DNA from: Morella rubra
Taxonomy: Eukaryota; Streptophyta; Magnoliopsida; Fagales; Myricaceae
Reading direction: 5' to 3'
Assembly (NCBI GenBank): GCA_003952965.2
Contig: CM025854.1
Location: forward strand, 12,087,105 to 12,151,104
Length of the DNA stretch: 64,000 nt
The position numbers and the translations under genes were made by a program. Below are positions 38,801 to 49,196 of the stretch, in pieces. The number at the start of each line of letters is the position of its first letter. Positions within the stretch are counted from its first letter, which is position 1. The notes beneath the pieces are model-generated. The model was not told where the DNA came from and ran no database searches. It worked only from the letters and a program-made list of their open reading frames with translations.

Positions 38801-39164
38801 TGCTTGGTTTCTTTAAACAAATCAATTGCTTTTGTACAAGTGTTCTCGTTCAATGACAATCCATTCTGTCACCAAAACCAATATTGACACCCGACTTTTC
38901 AATCAAAGCATGGAGATAAAAATGAACACCAAATGAAACCTTAAAACAAAAATAGACAGCTAAACAACAGTGATAATATAGAGAAGGGAAGGAACAAGCA
39001 GTAGCAGTGGAAAATAAAACCTTGCAGAACTGGATGAATCGAGCTTCAGTGGGGTCCAAATGTTGGCTACTGGAAACCATATTCCCCCTACTAGGAAGCG
39101 AGTTGTCAGCTGTTGCATCCAAAGGTTTAGTGTCTTCCACCTTCTCCAATGCTGCTGGACTCAT
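32844..39164 (-). CDS. RBR1: Retinoblastoma-related protein (RBR), complete, 18 coding exons
   Basis: This is the plant pRb homologue, which binds E2F/DP and LxCxE proteins to restrain S-phase entry and guide differentiation. Exons, high to low: 39164-39021, 38865-38761, 38663-38521, 38414-38318, 38197-38151, 37949-37751, 37388-37322, 37152-36973, 36832-36639, 36518-35639, 35347-35185, 35062-34990, 34493-34326, 34237-34118, 34045-33901, 33801-33689, 33216-33101, 32994-32844. All junctions are GT-AG and the sum is 3,105 nt (1,034 aa), close to the family's usual 1,010-1,035. The N-terminal domain starts [18 protein letters not shown]. Pocket A is mostly in the 880-bp exon ([20 protein letters not shown]). 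Pocket B spans exons 12-15 ([55 protein letters not shown]). The C-terminal region has Ser-Pro sites ([23 protein letters not shown]), typical CDK targets. It ends [12 protein letters not shown]. No frame damage is seen. Confidence 0.97.
38461..38480. repeat. GA microsatellite in an RBR intron
   Basis: A (GA)9-type run followed by a G-rich stretch, in the intron between the coding exons at 38318-38414 and 38521-38663. A potential length-variable marker. Confidence 0.9.
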
Positions 39165-39600
39165 TGAAACTCCACCTGATCCAGATGATGCACGAAAATT
39201 AAACCCTACTATCTGTGCAAAGTACCCAAAAAAGCAAGGAAAGTCCAGGGGCAGAAAGCACTGCCATCGTTGAAACAAGCCAGCCCAGTTGTAAATCTAG
39301 AAATACAGAGTACGCAAAATTTGAAGCCAAAAAGAAAACAAAATCGAATCTAACAGAAAGGATTTGCTCGATTCTTACACAACCACAATAATCAAGACAG
39401 AATTACCTGAATTTGTGCTCAATGTTTAGATTTGAGACTTCAAAATATGGAAGCTGAAGAACTCTTTTGCTATATACAACGAAGAGGAGAGAGAGATTGG
39501 GAACAGGAAGTCTTGACAGAGTGAGGGAGAGGAGCAGCGGGCAGCCTTCAGCGAGAGAGAAAGAAACGGTTTAGGGAGAGGTTTGAATCGGGACGGCGTG
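39165..39600 (-). promoter_or_regulatory. RBR 5' leader with a leader intron
   Basis: Upstream of the RBR start codon, an acceptor (TTTGCACAG, at 39213-39221 on the minus strand) and a donor (TTCAG then GTAATT, at 39405-39406) define a leader intron of about 190 bp (39213-39406). The upstream leader exon (39407 to about 39600) contains the CT-rich tract typical of plant leaders (ctctctctcctc on the minus strand). The leader exon is repeated nearly identically at 41138-41330. Confidence 0.65.
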
Positions 39601-40330
39601 ATAATTTTTTTGAAATGAGATTCCTTTTTTCTTCAAACGTGTAAAAGTGAGGAAATTACTCTTCGTAAGCAAAGCAAACGGAGCCTAAGAAATTAGTACA
39701 CTACACCTATTGCAGACTCATATTCCGAACTTTCTTAGATCAACCCGAAAACCAAAAAAAAATGCAAACCAAAAACCCTAAAACGAAAACAAACAAACCA
39801 AATTCACAAAAAGAAAAGAAGACCAGACACGAAATTTCTGAAAATAGTAGTCGACGACCAGTTAATTTAGCATATATAATTACCGCTCTTGGCCTTCTCA
39901 GAAAAACAATTAAAGCAGATTTTGCTTGCAAAAAACAAAGGAAGTATTTTCAAATCAATAAGAACAAAAACAATCGCCTCGTAGTTTACTCCCAAGTGAT
40001 TCACATTACCAAATAATTAGTGACCGGAACTCGACTAAGACCGAGATTGAGATCTCAGTCAACCAAAACTAAGAGAAAATTAAAATTCAAAATCAAAAGT
40101 AGAAGAAGAAGAAAGAGAAAAAAGCTTACGACTTTGCCTCGCGGATCTCTCTACCTAAGCTTCCCCGCCAACCCTGCAGATCCGGTGAAGAAATCAAAGA
40201 AATGACGGCGTTCTTCGTCAAATCGAACGAAATTCGAGACGGGTTTGAGCTCTGAACCCTATCCTTTTTTCCCTCTCTAACACTATTCTGTTAGGGGTCT
40301 TCTTTTTGGGGAAACCCTCCGTGTGGTCGC

Positions 40331-40338
40331 GCGGGAAA
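40331..40338 (+). promoter_or_regulatory. E2F-type site (GCGGGAAA), promoter copy 1
   Basis: GCGGGAAA is the reverse complement of TTTCCCGC, a canonical E2F/DP site, here in the context cgcgcgggaaaaac. It lies about 1.17 kb upstream of the RBR start codon. E2F control of plant RBR genes is established; occupancy here is inferred. Confidence 0.65.
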
Positions 40339-40595
40339 AACACCATGGTCATGGGCATTGGCACCGGAACTCGACTAAGACCGAGATTGAGATCTCAGTC
40401 AACCAAAACTAAGAGAAAATTAAAATTCAAAATCAAAAGTAGAAGAAGAAGAAAGAGAAAAAAGCTTACGACTTTGCCTCGCGGATCTCTCTACCTAAGC
40501 TTCCCCGCCAACCCTGCAGATCCGGTGAAGAAATCAAAGAAATGACGGCGTTCTTCGTCAAATCGAACGAAATTCGAGACGGGTTTGAGCTCTAA

Positions 40596-41140
40596 AAGAA
40601 CCCTATCCTCACTTGCTAAGATGACTCCACTCTGCTATTACACATATACTCTAGTACAATTATGGGGTCATAGTTCTCTGTCCAATTGGGGAAACCAGCG
40701 TGTGCGTCGCGCGGGAAAAACTTACCATGGTCATGGGCATTGGCATTCATCATCACAGGCCCAGACGCATACATAACAACCTGCTATGTTCTAGGGCCAG
40801 TAGGTCAAATCAATTGCTTTTGTACGTGTTCATGGTCACCAAAACCAATATTGACACCCGTTGCATGGAGATTTTACCGCCAAAATGATAATCCAAGCAC
40901 AGTGGAAAATGTGGATGAATCGAGCTTCAGTGGGGTCCAAATGTTGGCTACTGGAGGACGAGTTGTCAGCTGTTGCATCGGTTTAGTGTCTTCCAGCTGC
41001 TGGACTCATTGTGATCCAGATGATGCGAAAATTAAACCCTACTATCTGTGCAAAGTAATTGCCAACGTTGACTACGAAATACAGAAGGAAGCCAAAAAGA
41101 AAACAAAATGAATCTAACAGAAAGGATTTGCTTCGACAGG
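40596..41140. pseudogene. Mosaic fragment of RBR exons 1-5 interleaved with RBR promoter pieces
   Basis: Short pieces match the RBR gene in order: cttgctaagatgactc (38150), catagttctctgtccaatt (38294), aaatcaattgcttttgtac (38820), caccaaaaccaatattgaca (38870), gatgaatcgagcttcagt (39033), gctgctggactcattg (39151). Between them sit pieces of the promoter: tcgcgcgggaaaaac, atggtcatgggcattggc and taccgccaaaat. It encodes nothing credible. The alternation of two sources is unlike a normal pseudogene. Confidence 0.75.
40711..40718 (+). promoter_or_regulatory. E2F-type site in the mosaic segment
   Basis: The same GCGGGAAA with identical neighbours as at 40331, inside the braided segment, so it is probably a copy of the same genomic site rather than an independent one. 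Confidence 0.45.
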
Positions 41141-42062
41141 AATTTGTGCTCAATGTTTAGATTTGAGACTTCAAAATATGGAAGCTGAAGAACTCTTTTG
41201 CTATATACAACGAAGAGGAGAGAGAGATTGGGAACAGGAAGTCTTGACAGAGTGAGGGAGAGGAGCAGCGGGCAGCCTTCAGCGAGAGAGAAAGAAACGG
41301 TTTAGGGAGAGGTTTGAATCGGGACGGCGTGATAATTTTTTTGAAATGAGATTCCTTTTTTCTTCAAACGTGTAAAAGTGAGGAAATTACTCTTCGTAAG
41401 CAAAGCAAACGGAGCCTAAGAAATTAGTACACTACACCTATTGCAGACTCATATTCCGAACTTTCTTAGATCAACCCGAAAACCAAAAAAAAATGCAAAC
41501 CAAAAACCCTAAAACGAAAACAAACAAACCAAATTCACAAAAAGAAAAGAAGACCAGACACGAAATTTCTGAAAATAGTAGTCGACGACCAGTTAATTTA
41601 GCATATATAATTACCGCTCTTGGCCTTCTCAGAAAAACAATTAAAGCAGATTTTGCTTGCAAAAAACAAAGGAAGTATTTTCAAATCAATAAGAACAAAA
41701 AACAATCGCCTCGTAGTTTACTCCCAAGTGATTCACATTACCAAATAATTAGTGACCGGAACTCGACTAAGACCGAGATTGAGATCTCAGTCAACCAAAA
41801 CTAAGAGAAAATTAAAATTCAAAATCAAAAGTAGAAGAAGAAGAAAGAGAAAAAAGCTTACGACTTTGCCTCGCGGATCTCTCTACCTAAGCTTCCCCGC
41901 CAACCCTGCAGATCCGGTGAAGAAATCAAAGAAATGACGGCGTTCTTCGTCAAATCGAACGAAATTCGAGACGGGTTTGAGCTCTGAACCCTATCCTTTT
42001 TTCCCTCTCTAACACTATTCTGTTAGGGGTCTTCTTTTTGGGGAAACCCTCCGTGTGGTCGC

Positions 42063-42070
42063 GCGGGAAA
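42063..42070 (+). promoter_or_regulatory. E2F-type site (GCGGGAAA), promoter copy 2
   Basis: Identical to the site at 40331 and followed by unduplicated upstream promoter sequence, so this copy probably marks the authentic promoter context if the duplication is an artefact. Confidence 0.65.
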
Positions 42071-42182
42071 AACACCATGGTCATGGGCATTGGCATTCAT
42101 CATCATCATCATGCCCGACGCATACACATGCATGTAGGGCCAGTAGGGGTACGACACGTCATGGACTTCAGTTCTTTTTTTA

Positions 42183-42190
42183 CCGCCAAA
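42183..42190 (-). promoter_or_regulatory. Second E2F-like site (TTTGGCGG on the minus strand)
   Basis: CCGCCAAA on the plus strand fits the WTTSSCSS plant E2F consensus. It is about 120 bp upstream of the site at 42063, giving a paired arrangement. A copy of this piece also sits in the mosaic at about 40877. Confidence 0.5.
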
Positions 42191-42194
42191 ATTT

Positions 42195-42899
42195 CCCACC
42201 GTTACGAGATTCGCTGAGACGGAGTTACGACTGAAGTTTGACGTTACGGTGGATTAACGTTGACTGACGGAAGGCCGTGGCTTCGGGGACAACAAAACGG
42301 CCCAGCCCACACGTGCATGCGTAAACGAAGGGCCCACTGGATCGGTGTCTTTATCCGAGTCCGACTGCCATATTGTCGTTTTGTGCGGGTTTTCAAAGAG
42401 TAATGCTCTGATCAGGCAATATGCATTATCTTACCATGCACCCACGCTAATATTTCTCCAAGACTCGAGTCTAATTGTTTGACATGAAAAGTCAATTTCG
42501 TCCCTGACGAAATTGGAATCGGAGACAGCAACAGTAAGCTATAACACTTACCACAAAGAAAGGCTTGGAAGAAGCCCGGCCCAACTTTATGGACGAATGG
42601 GCTGAAAGAGGGAGTGAATATTTTGAAGGTAAAAATATTCAATAAAAATATTTACAATCCAAAATCTAAAATCTTAAAAAAATTAACACAAAATTTAATA
42701 TATTTTTTTAAAATAATTTAATTAAAATTTTCCTCCCTCTTTATTTTTTTCTTCGAACACTAATATTTTTTTATTAAAAATTTTTATCCAATCGACCTAA
42801 ATATTCACGTTACTTTCAAAATTTCTATAAATTTTAAGGATTTTTTTGCAATCAAACATATCTAGTATCTCTTAGCATGTCGTAGAGAGTAGATTATGG
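42195..42899. other. Intergenic DNA upstream of RBR
   Basis: The first ~200 bp is GC-richer than its surroundings and probably belongs to the RBR promoter. From 42600 on the sequence is strongly AT-rich. I see no gene. Confidence 0.5.
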
Positions 42900-43088
42900 G
42901 GGTGTTTGTTTATCGAAACTTTAGAGACTATTCCTAAAATTTTGAGAATTTTTTAAACGTTAAAGTCTATTGGGGTTTATGAAAAGTGTGAAGTGTATGT
43001 GTAAAAGTGTGAAGTTTATTGGGGTTTTTGAAATGTGTTTGGTGTGGTGGAAATTTTGGGCCCCAAAAAATTGGGCAAACAAACACCC
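42900..43088. mobile_element. MITE with GGGTGTTTGTTT terminal inverted repeats
   Basis: GGGTGTTTGTTT at 42900 and its complement AAACAAACACCC ending at 43088 bound a non-coding interval of about 190 bp with internal ttggggttt(t/a)tgaaa(a/t)gtgt repeats. The short length, inverted ends and lack of coding fit a MITE. The superfamily is uncertain because the target duplication is not clear. Confidence 0.65.
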
Positions 43089-43596
43089 TATGAACTGTAA
43101 AACCAACCCCGGAGTTTGCTATACGTGATATTTGTCTGTACAATCATAAAAACATGCGAAGATTAATGTGTAAGCAAATCTAAAAGAGAGCCAAGTACCT
43201 TATCTAATCAAATAATTTGCATCATTTTCAAAATTTTAGTGGAAAATATTTTTTTTTTAGTGGAAAAAAGGGTGAAATGTCTCGAAATTAGTAATTTAGG
43301 GTGCAAAGTATAAAGTCATGGTAGTTCAAGAATGAAAAATGTATTTACCCCTAATTTAAACCTTACAAACAAGGGATAATTTGCAATATAATATTAAGTA
43401 GGCATTGTTTGAACGTGGTCCATCTATTTTTCCACTAAAAACCATGGTCATGCCAAACCTTGGACATATCTAAGTGACTCTCAAGTCAATCAAAATTAAC
43501 ATTTCTGTTCGAGTTCCTCTCATGGTATATGAAGGATTTTCAACGATGGAGATATTTGGAAGAGAAGACAACCTACGAAGAAATCAGTAATTCATG

Positions 43597-44554
43597 CAGG
43601 GCCGACTCAAGCCTTAAGCAACTTAGGCAGTTGCTAAGGCCCCACCTTGAGCAAGAGCCCATAACTTAGAAGAAAAGAAAATAAAAATAGAAAGGCCCCT
43701 AAACATACGATGAAAAAATAAACTAAGAACAAGGACAAGTTGAAAAGAAACACAATCAAAAATAAAAAGCAAAGAAAAATATTTATTTTTTGTAAAGTGT
43801 GCTATGCAGTTTGCAAGACTGGTGTGACTCGTGTAAAAAAAAACGTATTGAAGTGACGTCTTTCAAAGCCAGATGACAGAGGCGTGGTATGTGAAAAAAT
43901 CGTGGGAGTGGAAACAATAAAATCAGTTGAAGAAACTTTTAGAATTGATTATTTCATATACATAGTAGATCAAGCTATTTCTTCAATTCAAAATAGATTT
44001 GAACAATTCACAGTATATGAAAATATTTTTGGTTTCTTATTTAATATTAACAAATTTAAATCTTTAGAGAATGATGATTTAAAAAAATATTGTCTTAATC
44101 TTGAAATTTTTAAAAAAATGGTGAATATTCTGACATAGATGGTTTAGATTTATTTTCAGAATTAAAAGTATTAAAAGAAGTTTTGCAACCTAAAATCAAT
44201 ACTCAATTGAAACATTAAATTATATAAAAAAATTAAATTGTTTTCCAAATGCATTACTTATAAAATACTCTTAATAATACTAGTGACAGTTGCTTATGGA
44301 TAAATGAGTTTTTCAAAATTTAAACTAATAAAATTTATTTACGGCGACAATGTCACAAGAAAAACTAAATGGATTAGCTATTTTATTAATTAAAAATAAC
44401 ATATTAGCAAATCTTGAATATAAAAGTTTGATTAGTAATTTTGCATTTCAAAAAGTTAGAAAATTATTTTTATTAAATTTTTTTTTTAAATTTATATAAA
44501 AAGGCCTAATTTTTAACATGCCCTTATGCCTCACTTTTTATTGAGCCGGCCCTG
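43597..44554 (+). mobile_element. Degenerate hAT transposon, internally deleted
   Basis: Imperfect terminal inverted repeats (CAGGGCCGACTCAAG at 43597; ATTGAGCCGGCCCTG ending 44554) are flanked by an 8-bp target duplication with two mismatches (aattcatg / actccatg). Inside is AT-rich coding-like sequence, including an 84-codon frame (43884-44138). Near 44280-44400 is a decayed hAT dimerisation region resembling VTVAYG-MSFSKFKLIKFIY, where intact relatives read VTVASAERSFSKLKLIK. Most of the catalytic domain is missing. The similarity is to zinc-finger MYM-type/Tip100-like hAT proteins of plants. Confidence 0.8.
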
Positions 44555-44562
44555 ACTCCATG

Positions 44563-45180
44563 TCCTCTTCTTTCTGAATTAGAGTTACCCACGTGGCACA
44601 CGATTGTACTTGATTGGTTAATAGGACTAACACAAGAGAGAGCTGACACGAATATATTAACCAAGAGTTTCAAGCAAGAGACAAATTTTTGCATTACTGC
44701 GTAGCCTTAAGAGGGCTTTTGGAAACGCCTGCATGGAGAAACACTATTTAGGGTCAAAAACTATTATTTTACGTTAAAAAAAAATTTTCACCGAAATGTT
44801 TTCAAGAAATTTTTTTCATTTTCAGTGTTTAGTTATTTTTAAAATATTTTTAAGAAAATATTTTTTAATATTGACACGTTTAATAATTTACGTATTTACA
44901 TAAAAAGACTTAATTATTGTACAAGAATATGTAATTTTACGGTACTTGAGGTACATTTTTATGATAAAATTGGTCTCCACAATTCAATTGTCGTTAGTCA
45001 ATTAAAGGAAAAGTGCCTACATGACTTGAAAAATTTAAGTTTAGTTTATTTTCTGAAAAATAATAGAGTTTTTACCGTATTGCTTGAAAACTTTTTAGCT
45101 TGACCTTATTTTAAGGTGCTTGTTAAATACTTAAAAATAAATAAAACAAATTACAAAACTTGTTTTACAAAGCAAACAAA
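44563..45180. other. Intergenic AT-rich DNA
   Basis: Runs of A/T with no recognisable coding sequence. The block near 45120-45180 (cttgttttacaaagcaaacaaatgg) has the look of a MITE end, but no partner was found with confidence. Confidence 0.4.
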
Positions 45181-45189
45181 TGGACCTTA

Positions 45190-45915
45190 GTCCCGAACAT
45201 CAGTTGTAATCTTTGAATCAGTGTCCCATAGAGATGACATCATGTGAGCAACACATGACTTGTTTTACCGAAGCGAACAAAACTCATTTTCTCTTTTTTT
45301 CCCTTCTTTTTGGTCTAGGCCAAATTCCATCTATGGAATGGAACCAGCTAGCCTCCAGATGCGCTCTTTTGCGAGAAAATCAGTCAGTCGGTGCGTTTTG
45401 ATTGTTCTTTTTGCTTAACACCACCCAAGACCCCCAGCATCCAATTAGCGACATTAGGTAGGCCTTTGCTCGTCAAAATAACTTGAACCATATTGCCAGT
45501 GCTATATTAACTACTTCGCTAAGGATCTTCAGTGCTTAATTAGTCAATATAATTTCCTTCCAACGTTTTGAGGGTGGTGCTGGTGCTGGTGGTGGGTGGG
45601 GGAGGGGCCAGTAAAAAATGATTACTCCATTCTTTCTCTGTCGTTTTTCCGGTACAAACCAAGCATTTATTCCCGCTGCAATTGAAGGATAATTAAGTGC
45701 TGCACAATCAAAATCTATGAAGTAATCCGAACCATACAATGTTGGCAAGTTTTCTCTTTAAATCGACTTTCCAGGACTACACTTAATTTAAGTTGGTCTG
45801 CATTATAATCTAAACTCACATGAATCATGACGCTAAAGAAAAAAACTACTTGACCTTTCAATGTGCCGCGCCTGGCCAGTGGGAAACAAGAAGCACGGTT
45901 CACACGGTGTGCCAC
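45190..45915. repeat. LRR-RLK 5' flank unit, copy 1
   Basis: The block ggtgcgttttgat...acattaggtaggcctttgctc...tatattaact...ggatcttcagtgcttaat...tccaacgttttgagggtggtgctgg is found six times between 45 and 64 kb. Here it precedes the first receptor gene. The tgctggtgctggtggtggg stretch is a small GGT/GCT repeat shared with copy 3. Confidence 0.75.
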
Positions 45916-46034
45916 GGTTTTATATATATATATTGGTTGTTGCTTAATTTACCTTCACATCAGCATACATTATACAAAATTACTTTTCTTGAGCTTCTTC
46001 AGTACTAGAACGCCGTTTTTGGAGCCTTATTGTA

Positions 46035-48694
46035 ATGGGGCTTCCTCAGCTTACTTTAGCTTCTTGTGCATCCTGGTCTCATTGTATCCACGCTTTTGTT
46101 TTCCTCTGCTACTTCGGCTTGTTCCTCACCTTTGTGGTTGGTGGAGGGAATCAGATGGATAGATTGGCATTGCTCGAGTTCAAGTCCAAGATAACTCACG
46201 ACCCAATGGGAGTTACGAGCTCCTGGAATGATAGCCTCCACTTTTGCCACTGGCAAGGGGTTACATGTGGTCGCCGACATCAGAGGGTCACGAGGCTGGA
46301 CCTGCAATCTCAAAATTTGAGAGGCTCTATATCACCACACATTGGAAATTTGAGTTTCCTGAGGGCACTAGTCCTGTTCAATAACAGCTTTTTAGATATA
46401 ATCCCTACAGAAGTAGGCCGTTTGCGTAGACTACAAGATTTACTATTGTACAACAACAGTATCAGCGGAAAAATTCCAAGCAATATATCTGGTTGCACCA
46501 ATCTTATCAATTCAGACTTTACAATAATCATCTGATTGGAGAAATCCCAGCACAACTGGCCCTCTTGTCCAAACTTCGAGTATTTGTAATCCGCAAAACA
46601 TCTCACGGAAGTATCCCACCCTTCTTCGGAAACTTCTCATTTATTGAAATATTTGATGTTATTTATAACAATTTAGGGGGAAGCATTCCTGATTCTTTTG
46701 GCCAGCTGACAAAACTCAGATTTTTTGGAGTGAGTTCAAACAGGTTGTCTGGCACAATCCATTCAGCGATGTTTAATCTGTCTTCCATCGAATTCTTTAC
46801 TATAGGTTCTAACCATATAAAGGGAGTCTTCCTTGGGACTTGGGCATCACTCTACCAATCTGCAATTCTTTTCATTAGGGATAATCAGTTTACAGGATCT
46901 ATCCCAGTTTCAATATCTAATGCGTCAAATCTATATAAACTCCATTTTGGAAAGAAACAAACTAACTGGAAAAGTTCCTTCTTTGGAAAAGTTGCAGAGA
47001 CTGGAGTCTTTTAATTACGAAAACTTTCTTGGAAATGGTGGTGGAGATGATCTCAGATTTCTTTGCTCTCTAACGAATGCCTCGAATCTAAGGATGGTGG
47101 GCATATCATACAATAACCTCGCGGAGTTCCACCTCATTGCATCAGCAACTTCTCAACGACTCTTACCATGTTGGGTCTGCAGCACAATAAGATGTCTGGC
47201 AGCATTCCACCTGGTTTAGGAAATCTCATCAACTTGGAGTACCTATCGGCTTCCGACAATAGATTATCAGGTCATATTCCCCTCGAAATTGAAGATCTTT
47301 CGAAATTACAATATTTGGATTTATCTGGAAACAATTTCTCAGGGAACATTCCACCTTCTTTGGGAAATTTAAAACTTTTGTGGATGTTGTTTTTAGGAGG
47401 GAATAACCTTTCTGGCGTAATCCCTTCAAGCTTGGCCGAGTGTCGAAATTTGTGGGTTTTGAGTCTTTCTGGTAACAACCTCAGAGGTTCTTTACCCCCA
47501 GAACTGATTGGTCTCTCATTCTCACCCAATGCTATCGACTTGTCTGCGAACCAATTCACTGGTGTCCTCCCCATGGAAATAGGAAACTGGAAAAATCTTC
47601 AAATTTTCGATATTTCTCAAAACATGATGTCGGTAAAATTCCAGCAACTCTTGGCAACTGTGTAACACTAGAATTTCTTTCCATGACAAGAAACTCCTTT
47701 GAAGGACCCATTCCTTCATCTTTGGAAACACTACGAGTATTGAACTTTTAGATCTTTCTAACAACAATTTGTCAGGCGCAGTTCCAAAGTTCTTGGAAAA
47801 TTTCAAGTTCTTGCAGCTACTGAATCTCTCTTACAACCATTTTGAGGGTGAAGTACCAACACAAGGAGTTTTCAAGAATACAAGTGCAACCTCGATTAAG
47901 GGAAACAGTGAGCTCTGCGGAGGCATGCCTGAGTTTCAGCTTCCTAAATGCGAAAACAAGAAATCCAAGAAAAGGCCGAAGTTGATGCTTGCATTAAAGT
48001 TTACAATCTCTACACTTTCTGGGCTTCTCGGAATAGCTTTGATAGCGTCATTTCTGCTGGTTTATTTGCAAAAGAAAAGAAAATAAAATACTTCATGTAA
48101 TTTAGGGAATTTTCTTCTGAATGTATCTTACCAAAGTCTCCTTAAGGCTACCGATGGATTTTCCTCAGCTAATTTAATTGGCGAGGGTAGCTTTGGATCC
48201 GTGTACAAGGGAATTCTTCATGATCATGGAGCACTTCTGATTGCTGTCAAAGTAATCAAACTTTCACACCATGGAGCCTCTAAGAGTTTTCTTACTGAAT
48301 GTGAGGCATTGAAAAACATCAGACACAGGAATCTTGTGAAGGTTTTAACGCGTGTTCAGGTGCTGACTATCAAGATCGGGATTTCAAGGCTCTCGTATAC
48401 GAGTTCATGGTAAATGGCAACCTAGATGAGTGGTTGCATCCAACTCCAAGAACAAATGAGGATCTCCAAGAACATAGGAATTTGAATCTTCTTCAGAGGA
48501 TGAATATCGCCATTGATGTAGCTAATGCAGTGGAATATCTTCACTGTCATGGCAAAATACCAATTGTTCACTGCGATCTCAAGCCTAGCAATATTCTTCT
48601 GGATGAGGAATTGACTGCACGGGTCGGAGACTTTGGCTTGGCAAGATTCCTTCATGAGAAAACCCAAGATGTAATGCACTGTAGGCTTCTGTAG
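46035..48694 (+). pseudogene. LRR receptor-like kinase (EFR/FLS2 subfamily XII), copy 1, truncated and frame-disrupted
   Basis: A plasma-membrane immune-type receptor kinase similar to Arabidopsis At3g47570/EFR. In order: signal sequence (CYFGLFLTFVVGG), the LRRNT_2 cap with FCHWQGVTCGRRHQRVTRLD, about 20 LRRs (46.3-47.85 kb), the cap ELCGGMPEFQLPKC, a membrane segment (LSGLLGIALIASFLLVYL, about 48030) and a kinase. The kinase has the G-loop [12 protein letters not shown], Lys in IAVKVIKL, the non-RD catalytic loop HCDLKPSN and DFG. The coding sequence ends just after LARFLHEKTQD (48670) and runs directly into the 3' flank, so the activation segment and C-lobe (present in the copy at 56 kb) are deleted. 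Frame shifts include one near 46510, C- and G-run losses near 46850-46885, and single losses near 47637, 47735 and 48350. It cannot make a working kinase. Confidence 0.92.
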
Positions 48695-49140
48695 CATCAG
48701 TGAGTGAGTAATCATTTCTTCAGAATTTTGTATGAGTTGTGAATAATTTTCTTCAGGAAACCATGTTCACCAAGCTTTTGTTGTTTGAACTCAAGGGACT
48801 GTCTCTAAACACATTGAAATCCTTTTCCTTCCCTTAGGAACACAGGGCTAGCTGCTGAGCTGCCATCACGACTTGCGAAGTTCAGGACAATTAAATAAAT
48901 CAATCTCTAAATCTTAGTGTCTCGTGATTTAAGTGAACTTGTGAATCTTTAATAAACGGTTGACTATTAATTGGCCGTAGTGTAGCTCAAAGCATCATGC
49001 AAAATAAAGGCCTATAGACGCTCGAGAAGACAATAAATCTAGAAGTGCAGAGCCCAACCTGGGCACCAGCAAAAACGTATGTAGTTGTAAAAGCCATCGA
49101 GATACACTCTTATGGTATAGAAAAATCTTATATCCTTGCC
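48680..49140. repeat. LRR-RLK 3' flank unit, copy 1
   Basis: taatgcactgtaggcttctgtagca, gacagtctctaaacacattgaaa, ggctagctgctg and cgacttgcgaagttc..., followed by caaagcatcatgcaa.ataaaggcctatagacg. The same series follows the receptor tails at 52770, 59447 and 62265. A cttag acceptor then gaacacagggctag near 48836 matches a possible tiny last coding exon. Confidence 0.75.
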
Positions 49141-49173
49141 TTTTTTCCTCTAGCCAGCTATTTTCTTACCCTT

Positions 49174-49196
49174 GTATATATATATATATATATATA
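49174..49196. repeat. TA microsatellite
   Basis: A run of about eleven TA dinucleotides. It is followed by a GC-richer, non-coding block of about 200 bp (49197-49400) that interrupts the 3' flank unit and has no recognisable ends. Confidence 0.9.

Larger units (their letters stand above)
39407..42115. repeat. Duplicated RBR leader/promoter block: two long copies and a third partial
   Basis: 39412-40362 and 41143-42094 are near-identical (offset 1731-1732 bp; one A-run length difference near 39970/41700 is the only one I found). A 231-bp inner unit beginning accggaactcgactaag occurs three times, at 40023, 40364 and 41755. On the minus strand it looks like a leader exon ending in a GTAAGC donor. 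Between the third unit and the second long copy lies a braided mosaic (40596-41140). The near identity means a very recent duplication or an assembly duplication. Confidence 0.9.

Noticed and set aside
40020-41937. Three identical basic (Lys/Arg-rich) 61-79 aa frames
   Set aside because: They are the antisense of the repeated RBR leader exon; the apparent conservation is due to DNA duplication.
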